This document shows positions 1 through 11,441 of a DNA stretch of 64,000 nt, piece by piece (position 1 is the first letter of the stretch; every line of letters begins with the position of its first letter). The position numbers and the translations under genes were made by a program. The notes beneath the pieces were generated by a model, which was not told the DNA's origin, searched no databases, and saw nothing but the letters and a program-made list of their open reading frames with translations. Location of the stretch: assembly GCA_030490835.1 (NCBI GenBank), contig CM059972.1, forward strand, positions 56,835,563 through 56,899,562, in the 5' to 3' direction. Source of the DNA: Annona cherimola. Lineage: Eukaryota; Streptophyta; Magnoliopsida; Magnoliales; Annonaceae.

Positions 1-1046
1 CGTTTGAGAAACCCTAAGAGAGTATTTATACCCCTTGCAAAATGGAGCAAGACACGTGCGAGCTTTCACATGTGTAGGGTCTGGCACTAGAGTGGCAATA
101 AGCTATCTGAGGCAGTTATGAGTCGTTTGTCTGGAAATTTTTAGAATGGTGATTATTGGCGTCGGAGTGCTAACTTTCTATGTTGCATTCTTAGTTTGTG
201 CTTGCAATGCAACTCTTTTTCATTGCATTGGCATGAAAGTCTATGAGTTAGTCACCATCTTTCCCATGCAACAAAAGATAAAAATAAATAAATGCTATGC
301 TACAAGAACCTAAAATGACATGATTTGCATTAAATTAAACTAAAAATGAATGAAATCTACATAGAAGGCTTGAAATGTAGAAATGGAAAAAATTAATACA
401 AAATGAGCCTTCACAACTCTAATTTTGTAGAGTTGTCAGAACTCGACAGGCCTGAGTAGACTAAGAACAAAGTTCGAGGATAACAACAAGGTTGAACAAT
501 TAGCAAGCCATCATAACCCTGATCACTGAATAAAAGCTAAGTAGGAGGATGAAAAACTCCATTACACCATTGTTACTATGACTTCTCATTACTATTTTTC
601 CATTTTTTGGTTCATGGACTAGGATCTTATAGTGACTATCCAGATCTTGGGGATGCCTGGTTAAAGAATTATTCATGCAAACTCTAGAACTTGGGTACCT
701 TTGCTACCTTTTCATACTCGGATAAGAATTAAACCCCTCTACCCGAAGTAAGAATCATAAATAAGTGTGACTCATATCTCCATTGAAGATGTGACCTACG
801 TGTACCTTTTTGTAACTACATTAATTTTTGGAGGTTGTGACTTGTGACATCAGAATCCATCGATAAGCATTCAATACCAGCAATATTATTATCATATCAT
901 CTACACTTGAAATTGCAATTACTTGTCAACTTTTTAAAAAATACATGTAATGTTAGTCTTATCAATTAGTATAACATGACTATAGCAATGCTTTGTTGCA
1001 TATGCATGGTGATTGTCATTTAAGGCATAAGAAAAGTATTCCACCT
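1..1046. other. AT-rich DNA without recognisable gene
   Basis: No ORF above about 60 codons, RNA gene or clear repeat boundary was recognised here. The stretch ends at the left boundary of a degraded copia LTR. It may be old transposon sequence or the interior of a larger element starting left of the window; nothing visible decides between these. Confidence 0.5.
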
Positions 1047-2229
1047 TGTTGGTCCCAAGTTATTAGCTTAACCCAAGAGGGGAGGAGTAAGTTGGATTAT
1101 TAAAATTTCTTAGCAAATGAAGAACTTAATCTCTGATTAGTTTAATGCCCTTTAATGAAACAGACAGAGCAAGGGAGAAAGCAAGAGATTAAATAATCAC
1201 ACCATCACAAAAGAATATTAAGAATTATAGTGGTTTAGGCAACACCTCTACACCATTCTTCTAAGCACGCACTCCTCTGTATCGTAGGTTCCACTGTCAC
1301 AATAGCAGTACAACTTAGAGCCTTGTTCTCTTTTAGATTCTACATTCTAGCTTTAGGGGTCCTTTTTACAATAAGCTTATAAGTAGTCGGTGAGTTCTAC
1401 TCAATTAATTACTATTTGTATCACTCCTTAGCCTTAGTTTCTAGTATCAAGCCAAGAAGCCAACTACAACAAGAATTTATAAATAAAATGAATCTACACG
1501 TTAAAGAGATGTGTAGAGCAATGAAGTGCAACAGCAAGCTTAGTAGATGAAGGTAATATGAAAACTTTAGGTTCTTGTAGTTCTCTCGAGACTTGCTCGG
1601 AACTCATTCAATGTAGGCCTTAATGCTCATAGAAGGGAAGGTAGGAGCTCATTCAATTTTCTAGCTAATCTCTTAAATTCTATTTCATGTCTCTTAAATA
1701 GATTTTAAGGAAACTTGAACAAAAGGAAGTAGGTGGCTTGCATTTAATGCACCAACATTCAAAATTTTTTTGATTATTACGACCCAAGTCGCATTTGGAG
1801 CCAACTTAATTCGTGACTTCACCCAAGTCGTATATTGGCGTCGACTTAGCCTGCGACATTAGTCTTCCAAAAAGTTTTCTTTCAAACTTTACTTTCTCAG
1901 TTTCATGTAAGACTGGAGACTTGTGACTTCACTCAAGACGCATGTAAAGTTGACTTAGCCTTCGACTTCACTATGCATTAGGCTTCCAAAACTTCAAAAC
2001 TTGCTTCTTGAGGTCTTTTTCCCTTCAAGTCTAGCTTTGGAGTCAACTTCATATGAGACTTGACCAAAGTCGCATGTACTTCACTTCTGATACTTAGAAA
2101 AAGTTTCAATTCTCGATGCAATTTCTCGAGTCTCAAGCTCTTGGTCGACTTAGGATTCAACTTCACCAAGTTGCGAGTGGAGTCGACTTGGGGTTGCTAC
2201 TTTAGTCTTCAAACTTCAGTTAGAGAAAA
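1047..2229 (-). mobile_element. Copia (Sirevirus-type) LTR F, fragment 1 of 3, degraded
   Basis: Read on the minus strand this is the 3' part of a Sirevirus-like LTR. The left edge TGTTGGTCCC is the complement of the GGGACCAACA terminus seen in A, B and E. Further in are degraded complements of the family landmarks: the accessible 'aacccaagtcacaa' block, the 'ccctagagctagaatctag' block, the 'gtaaagtgtag' block, and U3 repeats of AAGTCG type now mostly decayed to AAGTCA/AGTTGA. The LTR is interrupted at 2229 by gypsy solo LTR G1, resumes at 7841, is interrupted again by element A and ends near 21170. The pieces total roughly 1.5 kb, matching the family's usual 1.57 kb. No PBS complement lies left of it and no convincing target duplication was found, so it is either a solo LTR or part of a decayed element. 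Confidence 0.75.
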
Positions 2230-5200
2230 TGTGGCGCCCCAAATCGAGACGTTACTTCCTTACCTCAAGACCTTATTGATTGGTAAATGTGAATCAGGAT
2301 TGTTGCCCTGATCACGCGGCGAGTTCTTAATTGGATTTCGTCCGAATTTTTTTTCGTTTATCATCATTCATATCTTTACATTTCACATCATTCATCAAAC
2401 AAGTGCCAATACACTTGTAATAAAATTTCAAATTCTATTTCATTGCATCTCATCCTGCTTTTCTACAATGAAAGTTTCCTTGACTAAATCATTACATTTT
2501 ACATCCATACAAGAATTGGATCACATAGAAATTATAATTCTATATAAGTTCACATATACTTCAACATACCTTGGATCTTTAACCAGGTTATCACATTCCA
2601 TTCCTTATAGCCTACATGGCTACCATCACGTACCTTTCTTTTATTGCTTAAATTTCCATCCTCTCGAGTTTCCCGGTACCTGTCTAAGGTTTGGAAAAAC
2701 AAAACGTGAGTGACAACTCAGTATGCAAGCATTTTGTCTTTAGGGAAAGACTTCCTTTAAAACCTTTTTACTTGAGGACATGCATATGTCCTAAAACATT
2801 ATCATGAAATCTTTATTCATAAGGACAGTTCCATGTCCTTACACATTATCATAAAACATTATTCTTAAAATCATTTACAAGCCACGTGTGGGCTTGTTAA
2901 AGCAAAACTTATACGTTTTACCCTCTTTAATTAATTTCCTTTAGTCTTATATGAACATTTCTAATGTTCAAAGACATTTATATAAAATCATCTTTCATTA
3001 ATAGACGTTTTACGTCCAAAATATTTTTTCTCATAACTCCTTTTTAGAGAAGGACATTATCTTGTCCTAAAAACATCACACACATAAGCCTTTCTAAGCG
3101 AAGGATATTTCTACGTCCAAAAAACATTTTTCATCTTAAATTCCTTTAGCCAAGAGACATTTGATGTCTCAAAATATTTTTGACATATCTTTCATTTTTG
3201 GCAATGGACATCCATATGTCCTAAAACACTTTTCCATTTAAGCCTTTTGGAAATGGACATTCTCATGTCCAGAACCAAGTTTGACATAAATCTTTTTCAT
3301 AATCCTCATCTTGGGGCTTGTTTATAGCAACCAAGGCAATTAAAATCATAAACCATTTTCATAAATGCATTTGCATAAAAAAGTTTCCTTTCATTCTTAT
3401 TATTTACACTTTTGTGTAAAACACCCTATTTTAGGGTAACCATGTCATAAAAATCCCTTTGGGATAACTTTTATAAAAATATGGTTTCATGTCCCAATCT
3501 TTGGGCTTTTCAAAAGAAAAACATAAGCAAATGCATTTCTCCTCATCCGGTAGTGACACTTAGCAAGTGATCACTCTACCTTTTGGAAGAGAATCCTTAA
3601 CAGCACACTAACCAGGTGGTTGTTTTCTTTATCCTACCCCCATCTCAGGGAGGTCACCGCTGGCTTCCTGCCATCCCTTAGCGACTTGGCCATATGTAGA
3701 GTGGGCCCTAGTCATCCCGACCGTGCTCTACAACCGGCCTATTCCTTGTACTGGTGCACCATACATTATCCTGATGGACCGCAGTCCGTTTGGTTTAAAG
3801 AATCATAGACTGCAGCCCGTGTCCTTTAAAATCGGGATCACAGATCGCAGTCTGCATCCATGCTCGAAAAAAATTATAGATCAAAGTCTATATTTTTAAA
3901 AATTATTTTTGAAAACACATCACAGGTCGCAGTCCGTGTTAATTTGTAAAGCGAGCGCACCCACTTTAAACAAGTTATCATTTGAAATCCAATTTTAGGA
4001 TGACCTTCCTTAAATTCTTTTAGAATCATTTTGAGTAAAACATTTTTATAAACGTTTGAAATGTTTGAGAAACAATACATCTTAAAAAAAATCTTATAAT
4101 AAAAGAAATTCAAAACTTTTGGATTTCCAAAAATAAACCATATATTTCTCTAATATTTTCTTAGTTCCATTTCAGGGCCTTTTGCTTACAAAAGTTATGC
4201 AATTATACCATCCCCTTCTCCACAACCTAAAAGTTATATTATTGTCCACATATCTATTATACTATTGTTTACATAAAGGAGATTTGCATAGTCTTTTGCA
4301 TGCCATTTAGCAACCTGAAATTAAACCATTTTATGAAATCACTTATTAGGTTGGTTGTCCTTAAATCTCTTTCAACAATATTCGTATAAATATTTTTGAA
4401 AACATTTTCATCATAGATTTCCTTATCTAAAGGAAATCAAAACTTTTCGAATATCATTTCAAAACATACGGGCCATGTCCAAATTATCATTTATAATTAA
4501 ATATCATGACATAGAAAACCAATCTTTTTTTTTATAATCTTAATCATTTATTGTAAAACATCATAAGAGAAATTCAAAAGTTATTTACATTTGTTGTTTT
4601 GTGAAAAAAGGCAAAATTCTCTTTTCTTATAAAATACTTTTGAAACAACATCATAAAGAACTTGCTTACTTAAAAACAAATTCCTTAAAAACATCGACAT
4701 AAAACATAAAATTCCTTTAAAATTATATTCATGGAGAACTTGCTTACTCATAAGCAATTTCTCAAATCCATTAATCATAAAGCATTCCCAACATTGGCAA
4801 CACTTGAGATAAATTATTTATCTTAAACAGTGTTGCTTGCTTCCCATGAAGCAAACCTTAAGGCTTTTCATTAAAGCCATCATTTTCTAAAACTTGTGCT
4901 TGCCCACTTGTAAAACATTCATAAAAGCATCGACGTATCATCATTTCATCACATAAGGAAAAATCAGTAATTTGAAAAGTTCTCTTGCTTACCTGAGATC
5001 GCCATAATCCTTTTCTTTCATTTTTTTCCTTGTCTTTGCCTAGATAAATGAAAATAACATTTTATTTATTCACATCAACTTCAATTACATAAATCCATTA
5101 GGTTTTCCAATCTACATAAATTCATTTGGACTTAGCTTGACCTACTTGTCCTTCAAGTCGAGTATTCCTACTTAGCACATAGCCTATACATATCAATCAT

Positions 5201-7840
5201 CCATTCATTCATTTTAATACCCTTATGTAGGGTAATCTTACATAAATATAATAATAATTCATTAAATCATTATTTGAAAGTTCATTACCTCCATTTATCA
5301 TTTTCAACATATTTTTCCTTTTTCACACATCGGTGCTCATTTTAAGCACTTAATTAATAACATAGGCATCATATAATAATCTCAAAATTTAAGATTATTA
5401 TTATTTATCAAAAAAATAACCTAATCCATGTTTTCAATCATATTTTAATGCATTTTTGCATTTTACCCCTTCACGTAATCAATTTACTATTTTCAACATC
5501 AAAGCATGGAAATCGGGTCTTATACGTAACCCTAAGTTCCATCCTTTCTAAAACTCACCTTTAATAGGTTAAATCCTCATAATCACTTATAATACTTATT
5601 TTTATTCCATTATAAGTTAAATTACACCACAAAAATCTAGAATTTAACATTTATCTTGATTTATTTCTTAAGCTTTCCATAATGCTGAATTCAGGCACAC
5701 TGAATTCTCAAAATCTTGAATTAATTTCAAATGATGTAGTTTTGATCTGAAATTTCTACCATGCCTTAATAAATACATGAATTAATCAAAAAAAATATTT
5801 CAAGTATGAAATATTTAGTATTTATATTTATTTTGGTATTTTTACTCTGCTAGACAGCAGCACCTCTTTTCAGACAGCCCGAATCACGTAAATTATGGGG
5901 TATATTTATACTCATCAAAACATAATTTTTAATTTTTTTGTGATCATAAATATGTCTTATATATACTGTACAATTTTCATCCCCATATTCCTTGTATAAA
6001 AATTACTAAAAATCATTTGGTCTTCTGATCCTGACACCCATTTAACCCTGTTTAGGTTGATTTTTTCGGATTTTAATTTCCAACAAGCTTATCCTTTTGA
6101 GTTGAAAATTGGGTATTTCCTATCATCCTATCATGAGTCTTTACACAAATTTTCATGATAAAATTCGTTCATTTACTATTTCTTCCATATTTTTCTTTCC
6201 TAGTTCAGATTTACTACACATATAATCATGAATCATCATATAATCATGATTAAATATTAAAACAGAAACATCACATAGGATTTAAGAAAATTTCAGTTAT
6301 AATTTTCAACCCATAATCAAAGGATATACTTACTTGGAATTGAATCAACTTGGACTCCATTTTTCCTAGCTTGGTTCCTCTTCTTTCTTCCCATTTTTCC
6401 TTATCATTTTCTCCGCTTTTCCTCCTCCTCATGCTGCTGGAAAATGGGTTTGCTCCTTAGCATTTTCTCTCTCCTCCCCCTTAAATCAAATGGACGTGTA
6501 CTTGGAGCAAAAGCTAGATTTTCTAGCTTGTGGGCCTCACTTTTAGCTTTATTTAAAGAATGATTAAGACAGCTTATCCCCTATTGCTGACATGGCAAAA
6601 TATGAGCTATATAAATTAAGTAATTATCTTATAAAAAATCATCAAAAATCCATTCATTAATGGACACAAATCTGCCCCTTGTTTGGACGTCCACTTTGCA
6701 GCAACTTTTGCCATTTTTTCCAACGAATTTTTACTTTAATTAATGGCTAATTAACTACCATAGCTAATAGCCTACTTAGGGGTCAATTTATCTTATTAAA
6801 AAATCATAAAAATCAGATAATGCAGCATGATCGTCCACATCTCCTGCTGTCCATTTTGTGTCCATGCAATCATGTCCACATCAGCTGCCTCTTTTTGCAA
6901 TTTTTTTGCAAAATCAAAACTTTAATTTAATGTATATTTAATAACCCTACCTAGGAGCTAATTTAGGGGTCAAATTATCTATTTAAAAAATTAATAAAAA
7001 TTCCAAAAAGCTACCTCTACCGTAACCTCTCTCTTGCTCCATAATGTTGTCCACTTGGTCGGGTACACTTATCATGGACTTTTTGGCATTTCTTGGCACA
7101 AATATCAACCAAAATTTCATCCACTATTCACCCTAGCTGCCTAGGTCATTAAAATACACATTTTCTATTTTTTTAAAAATTCAAAAATCACATGCAATAG
7201 CCACATGATCGTCCATGCGTGGGGCCACCTACATTGTCTCACTTGAGCTAGATCATTAGCTCCTTAATTATATAATTAATCACTTGATTTTATTATCATT
7301 AGATTAATTCCAAATCTCTCATTGCATAGATCTCGTTATTTTAACCGTTCATTTCAAATTTCATCTCAATCCGACTTTTCTAGCTCAAGTTATGACCATT
7401 TGAATTTTTGGACGATGATGATCAATTTTCATCCAAATTTCATCCTTATTTTCATAATCCATCATTTCCATAAGATTAATCACAAAATTATGTGCTTAAC
7501 TTTCAATTTTCATCTTAATCCGCCTTCCCGACGTCGAGTTACGCATTTTCTAGCATTTTCTACTCTAACTGCATAATTAGCATCATAATCTCCATTAATT
7601 AAACCATACTATATGAGGTAATTATCCTCAATATATCAACATTCCTTTATTCCCATTAAGCCTCTTTAATCACATTGACCCATATCAGATTATATTGATC
7701 ATTCATAATCACTTGCCGTAATTGCAATAAATCGTCAATATTGCAATTGCAAATCATTCATAGTTTCACTAAATTATACTTGATTCATATTTATATGCTA
7801 ATTGCATATAAATAAACCTTACTTGGGTCCGGGTTTCACA
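2230..7840 (-). mobile_element. Ty3/gypsy (Del/Tekay-type) solo LTR G1, long subfamily
   Basis: A 5.6-kb segment runs TGTGGCGCCCC...GGGTTTCACA, the reverse complement of the LTR that precedes the chromovirus G5 (TGTGAAACCC...GGGGCGCCACA). It is flanked by a perfect 5-bp target duplication, gaaaa (2225-2229 and 7841-7845), and splits copia LTR F. There is no internal coding sequence, so it is a solo LTR left by recombination between two LTRs. The terminal block with 'gattgttgccctgatca' is shared with G2-G6. Its length exceeds the related 2.5-4.1 kb LTRs here, and it contains the hairpin array listed separately. Short ORFs within it are spurious. Confidence 0.9.
2773..3930 (-). repeat. Array of short inverted repeats (hairpins) in gypsy LTR G1
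   Basis: About a dozen short palindromes follow one another every 40-70 bp. A first set has the form GGACAT-N-ATGTCC, for example at 2774-2792, 2821-2840, 3001-3018 and 3051-3067, with variants to about 3270. It is followed by palindromes on other words (near 2882, 3405-3420, 3425-3437 and 3448-3462). From about 3775 to 3930 a second set has the form CACAGAC-CGCA-GTCCGTG, each with a 4-base loop. The words differ but the arms co-vary, and the order recurs in G3 (30305-31460). Function unknown. Confidence 0.7.
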
Positions 7841-8035
7841 GAAAACTTTAGAAGCATTATGCAGTCCAAGTCGCAGTTTGAGTTAATTTTGGTTTGCAAC
7901 TTTACTCAAATCGCATGCTAAGTCAACTTGAAGTGAGATTTCATTTACAAAAATTCCTCATTCAACTTTCTATCTTCTTGATGTCGTACTAGAGTCGACT
8001 TGGGTATCGACTTGACCCAAGTCGATGCTCAAGTT
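7841..8035 (-). mobile_element. Copia LTR F, fragment 2 of 3
   Basis: This is the continuation of F between gypsy solo LTR G1 and copia element A. It starts with the right copy of the G1 target duplication (gaaaa) and ends with the left copy of the A duplication (aagtt, 8031-8035). It contains decayed AAGTCG/GTCGAC repeat units typical of this family's U3. Confidence 0.75.
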
Positions 8036-8160
8036 TGTTGGAAACAATGTTCCAAACAAAACAAATTGACCAAAGCATAAGTTCTGATGATTAAACAAAG
8101 ACTAATTTGAGTATATAGAGTGTACTAATGAGTTTGCCAAGTATTTAAGGAAAACAAAGA

Positions 8161-8890
8161 ATTCAAGTCGATTACCAAGTCGACTTGGACTTCGACTTGG
8201 GGTGAAGTCGATACCTAAGTCGACTTCACAAGCAACTTCAAATGGCAAAAGGTGGATAACATTGAAAATAGAAAACAAGCAGGTGAAGTCGCAGGCCAAG
8301 TCGACTCCAGGTGCGACTTAGGAAACCAAGTCGCAGACGAAGTCGACTCCAGCATCGACTTCAAGCATCCAGAGTTGAAAAAGTGAAAACGGACATGACG
8401 AAGTCGCAGGCGAAGTCGACTCCAACTTCGACTTGAGGAGTTCAGACTTGAAGATTGAAGTTTCAAGCTTATTTCAAGGATCCATTTGGACTTTATCAAA
8501 TCCAAATATACAAAGTTCATTCTCAAAAAAAAACAACAACAGTAGTTTCTTGAAGATCAAAAGCTAAGATTCATATTCAAAGTTCAAATCAAGTCTATCA
8601 AGTTCAAAGCTAATCTTCAAGCTTATTCCAAATGAAGCAATACCCAAGTCATGAAGACCAATTTTACAAAGTTCAAGCCAGTTCAAGAAGATCAAGGTGT
8701 TTTTGCAAAAGACCAAGCCAAGTCGCAACCCAAGTCGACTCCAGGATCGACTTGAGTTGAAGACTGAAGGCCAAGTTGACCCAGACTCCGACTTGAAAAT
8801 CTGAAGAACTGGAGTCGCACACGAGGTCGACTCCAGGTGCGACTTGGAAGCCAAGTCGCAGGCCAAGTCGACTCCACATGCGACTTGGGT
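8161..8890 (+). repeat. U3 array of AAGTCG / GTCGAC inverted-repeat units (element A, 5' LTR)
   Basis: A unit of about 36-39 bp recurs. It begins AAGTCGCAG, has a central AAGTCGACTCCA and ends CGACTTGG, so that each unit starts and ends with complementary AAGTCG/CGACTT arms. Clear units lie near 8285-8322, 8327-8362, 8400-8437, 8716-8752, 8812-8847 and 8852-8890. Two dispersed clusters of three units flank a plainer stretch (8440-8700). The same units occur in the 3' LTR, in B, C and E, and decayed in D and F. Confidence 0.9.
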
Positions 8891-8892
8891 CG

Positions 8893-8980
8893 CAACGGTC
8901 GAAATTTATTCGAACGTTGGCGCATTAAATGCGCGCCACCTACCCTCTAACGTTCGGATTCCCTCCAAAATTATAAATAG
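8893..8980 (+). promoter_or_regulatory. Predicted LTR core promoter of element A (5' LTR)
   Basis: TATAAATAG lies at 8972-8980. Upstream is a block conserved in B, C and E: AACGGTC / TTCGAACGTTGG, then the near-palindrome GCGCATTAAATGCGC, then GCGCCACC and a further TAACGTTCGG about 15 bp before the TATA box. Transcription would start about 25-35 bp downstream of the TATA box, fixing the U3/R border near 9005. The start site is inferred. Confidence 0.65.
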
Positions 8981-9612
8981 CATTCATGGTGGACGAGGGA
9001 AGTACCTGAGAATCATTATGTGTGCTTAACTACTACATTCAAGAGCTCAAAAGAGATCAAGCCACTCAAAGAAGAAGAACTCTACTTCAAACTGCAAGAG
9101 CTTCATTTCAGAATCTTCAAAGCCAACTCTTCAAGTTCTTCTCTGCGCCTAATTGTTGCTACACATCTGTAAAGTGTAGATTTCTTTGTTGTTTCATTTA
9201 TTTGTGATTGAACTTGATCTAGTTTGAGGAACTAGGATCAAGTGTATGCTAAGTAGTGTGTGATTGGAGTGTGACTCATCACCTACTTGAGCAGTGTGTT
9301 ATATGCCCCCTAGAGCTAGAATCTAGAAGAGAGCAGTGACTCTAATTGTATTGAGAGAATACAATAGTGGAACCCAAGTCACAAGGAGTGTGAGCTTGGA
9401 AGAGTGGAGTAGGGAGGTTGCCCGAACCACTATAAAAATCTTGTGTGTTTGATTTATTTATCTGCTCTCTACATTATATTGCTTTCCATTTCGATTCTTC
9501 ATTAAGGGGACTGGATTAATCCGGGGTTAAGTTTCTGTTTAAGTTATAAATTTTTAAATACCCAATTCACCCCTCCCCTCTTGGGTTTTGCCATTAACTC
9601 GGGACCAACAAG

Positions 9613-9624
9613 TGGTATCAGAGC
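9613..9624 (+). other. Primer-binding site, initiator tRNA-Met (element A)
   Basis: TGGTATCAGAGC lies two bases after the 5' LTR. It complements the 3' end of plant initiator tRNA-Met, the usual primer for Ty1/copia minus-strand DNA synthesis. B carries the same 12-mer; D and E carry TGGTATCAAAGC. Confidence 0.93.
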
Positions 9625-9658
9625 GGTTCTTTGAGTTTACCAAAGAGATCTTATTAAT

Positions 9659-11353
9659 ATGGCATCCCAATCTACTTCCGTTCCCGCATTTGCTGAAGAC
9701 CAATCCTTTACAAGGCCACCGTTGTTTGATGGGAGCAATTTTGGATATTGGAAGCTTCGTATGAAGCAACTCATCATGGCTACCGACATGGATTCTTGGA
9801 TTACTATCCAAGATGGATTAACCTTGCCTACCGATGAAAGAGCTTCCAAATGGACCGATGAGGAAGTAAGAATTGTTAAGAGCAACGCCAAAGCTATGAA
9901 CTCTTTATTTTGTGCTCTTACTGCTTCTGAATATGATAGAGTATCCTCTTGCTTAACCGCCAAAGAAATATGGGATACGCTAACCTCTATCTATGAAGGA
10001 ACTTCTCAAGTCCAAGGGACGAGAAGAAATATTTTGATTGGAGAACTGGAAAACTTTAGAATGCTATATAGAGAAAACATCTCTGAAATGTTTGCTAGAT
10101 TCTCTAAAATTACTAATGCTCTAAAAGGTCTTGGAAAGGCTATATCTGAATCTGAGCAGGTCATGAAGATCTTAAGAGCTCTACCCGAATCATGGACTCC
10201 AAAGATCACTGCAATAGAAGAAGCCAAGGACCTTAACACTCTAAAGCTTGAAGACTTAATTAGCTCACTCATGTCACATGAGCTAATCAAGAGAAGAAAT
10301 GAAGATCAACACAGGGGCAAAAGAGCAATTGCTTTGAAAGCCGCGCAAGACACAGATGACTCCTCTTCTTCTCAAAATGACGACGAAATCGCCCTACTCA
10401 CAAAACGTTTCAGAAAATTTGTGAGGAAAGGCAAAAATTTCAGAAGCTTCAAGGATAGAACTCCTAGAGAAAAGAAGAAAGAATCAACCAAATGCTATCG
10501 ATGCGGCGGTTCGGGACATATGCAAGCTCAATGTCCAACTCCCGAAGAAAGCAAAGTAAAAGAACAAAGAAAAGATCGAGGGGACAATAAGAGATTCCAA
10601 AGATACAAAGGAAGAGGCATGTACGTGAATGACGAGGAATCTACAATGAGTAACTCCTCAACCGATGAAATCGAAGTAGAAGAATGTGTAAGAATCTGCT
10701 GCATGGCACAAATCGAGCAAGAAGAACAAACTACCTCAACAAAATGCACAAGTAATGAAGAGGTAAGTTCCAAACTCTCCTATTCTAAGTCAAGTTATTC
10801 TTCTTTTCAAGATTGCCTCAAATGTACTGAATTAGAAGAACTTCAAACTGCATATGATTCATTGTATGAAGAAATGAAGAAATTAGGAAGCAAGTTTACA
10901 ATTAAGAAGAAACAATGTGATGCAGTAATAATTGCAAATGGTAAACTTGCAGAGAAATTAGACAAAATAAAAGAAGAAAATGATATGCTAAAAAAGGAGA
11001 ACGAATCATTAAATGAATCATTAGCTAAGTTCTCTAATCCAGGAGAAAATGTTAAAATGTTTCTGAATATGACCTCCCAAACACATAAAAGAGGTCTTGG
11101 ATATCATACATTTGAGCAAGAAGAAAGTAGCAAATCAAATGTGCAAATACTTGAGAAATATCAAACTAAAACTGCATCTATATACAAGCCACAAAAGAAA
11201 AATTTTAAGTGGATTAGAAGACCAACTATTGAAACATTGCATACTTGGAGGCCTACTCCAAGATTACCTATGGCTTGTAATTTCTGCAATAAATTGGGTC
11301 ATAAAACTTACAAATGTAATTTTAAGAAATTATATGACGTGGTGCAAAATTAG
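9659..11353 (+). CDS. gag: Gag polyprotein, Sirevirus type (element A)
   Basis: A 564-residue structural protein of the virus-like particle. Residues about 20-240 match the copia gag/UBN2-type capsid region (landmarks YWKLRMKQLI, EIWDTLTSIYEGTSQVQG, ALPESW). A lysine-rich stretch precedes a first CCHC knuckle at residues 279-292 (CYRCGGSGHMQAQC), for RNA binding. Residues about 400-480 are charged and heptad-like (coiled coil), and a second knuckle lies at 540-553 (CNFCNKLGHKTYKC). The start is the first ATG after the primer site and is shared with B, D and E. The reading frame stops at 11351-11353 through a frameshift. In another frame the conserved tail continues to [10 protein letters not shown] and a TAA at 11458-11460, the position of B's TGA, so A's Gag lacks its last few dozen residues. 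Confidence 0.93.
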   Translation: MASQSTSVPAFAEDQSFTRPPLFDGSNFGYWKLRMKQLIMATDMDSWITIQDGLTLPTDERASKWTDEEVRIVKSNAKAMNSLFCALTASEYDRVSSCLTAKEIWDTLTSIYEGTSQVQGTRRNILIGELENFRMLYRENISEMFARFSKITNALKGLGKAISESEQVMKILRALPESWTPKITAIEEAKDLNTLKLEDLISSLMSHELIKRRNEDQHRGKRAIALKAAQDTDDSSSSQNDDEIALLTKRFRKFVRKGKNFRSFKDRTPREKKKESTKCYRCGGSGHMQAQCPTPEESKVKEQRKDRGDNKRFQRYKGRGMYVNDEESTMSNSSTDEIEVEECVRICCMAQIEQEEQTTSTKCTSNEEVSSKLSYSKSSYSSFQDCLKCTELEELQTAYDSLYEEMKKLGSKFTIKKKQCDAVIIANGKLAEKLDKIKEENDMLKKENESLNESLAKFSNPGENVKMFLNMTSQTHKRGLGYHTFEQEESSKSNVQILEKYQTKTASIYKPQKKNFKWIRRPTIETLHTWRPTPRLPMACNFCNKLGHKTYKCNFKKLYDVVQN

Positions 11354-11441
11354 TTTGGGTTCCAAGGAACACAAGATTTGGGCTTTCCAAGTTAGAACAA
11401 CAAAGATTAATATATATTACTAACCCAAATGGACCCATAAA

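Larger units (their letters stand above)
8036..9610 (+). repeat. 5' LTR of element A
   Basis: A 1,575-bp LTR, TGTTGG...CCAACA. The first 90 bases hold the family block ending in 'TGATGATTAAACAAAG'. U3 (about 8160-8890) carries eight GTCGAC sites in AAGTCG-type units. A promoter block and TATA box follow at 8893-8980. Downstream, in the presumed R/U5, are the 'taaagtgtag' and 'ccctagagctagaatctag' blocks shared by B, C, D, E and F. The LTR is followed directly by the primer-binding site. Confidence 0.95.

Noticed and set aside
8285..8890. Regularly spaced repeat units reminiscent of a CRISPR array
   Set aside because: The units are imperfect, spacing is irregular, there are no unique equal-length spacers, and they sit in a plant retrotransposon LTR.
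8215..8925. Minus-strand ORFs with repeated WSRLRLRL motifs in the Sirevirus LTRs
   Set aside because: They are by-products of the GTCGAC repeat array read on the opposite strand; they recur in every LTR and shift with repeat number.
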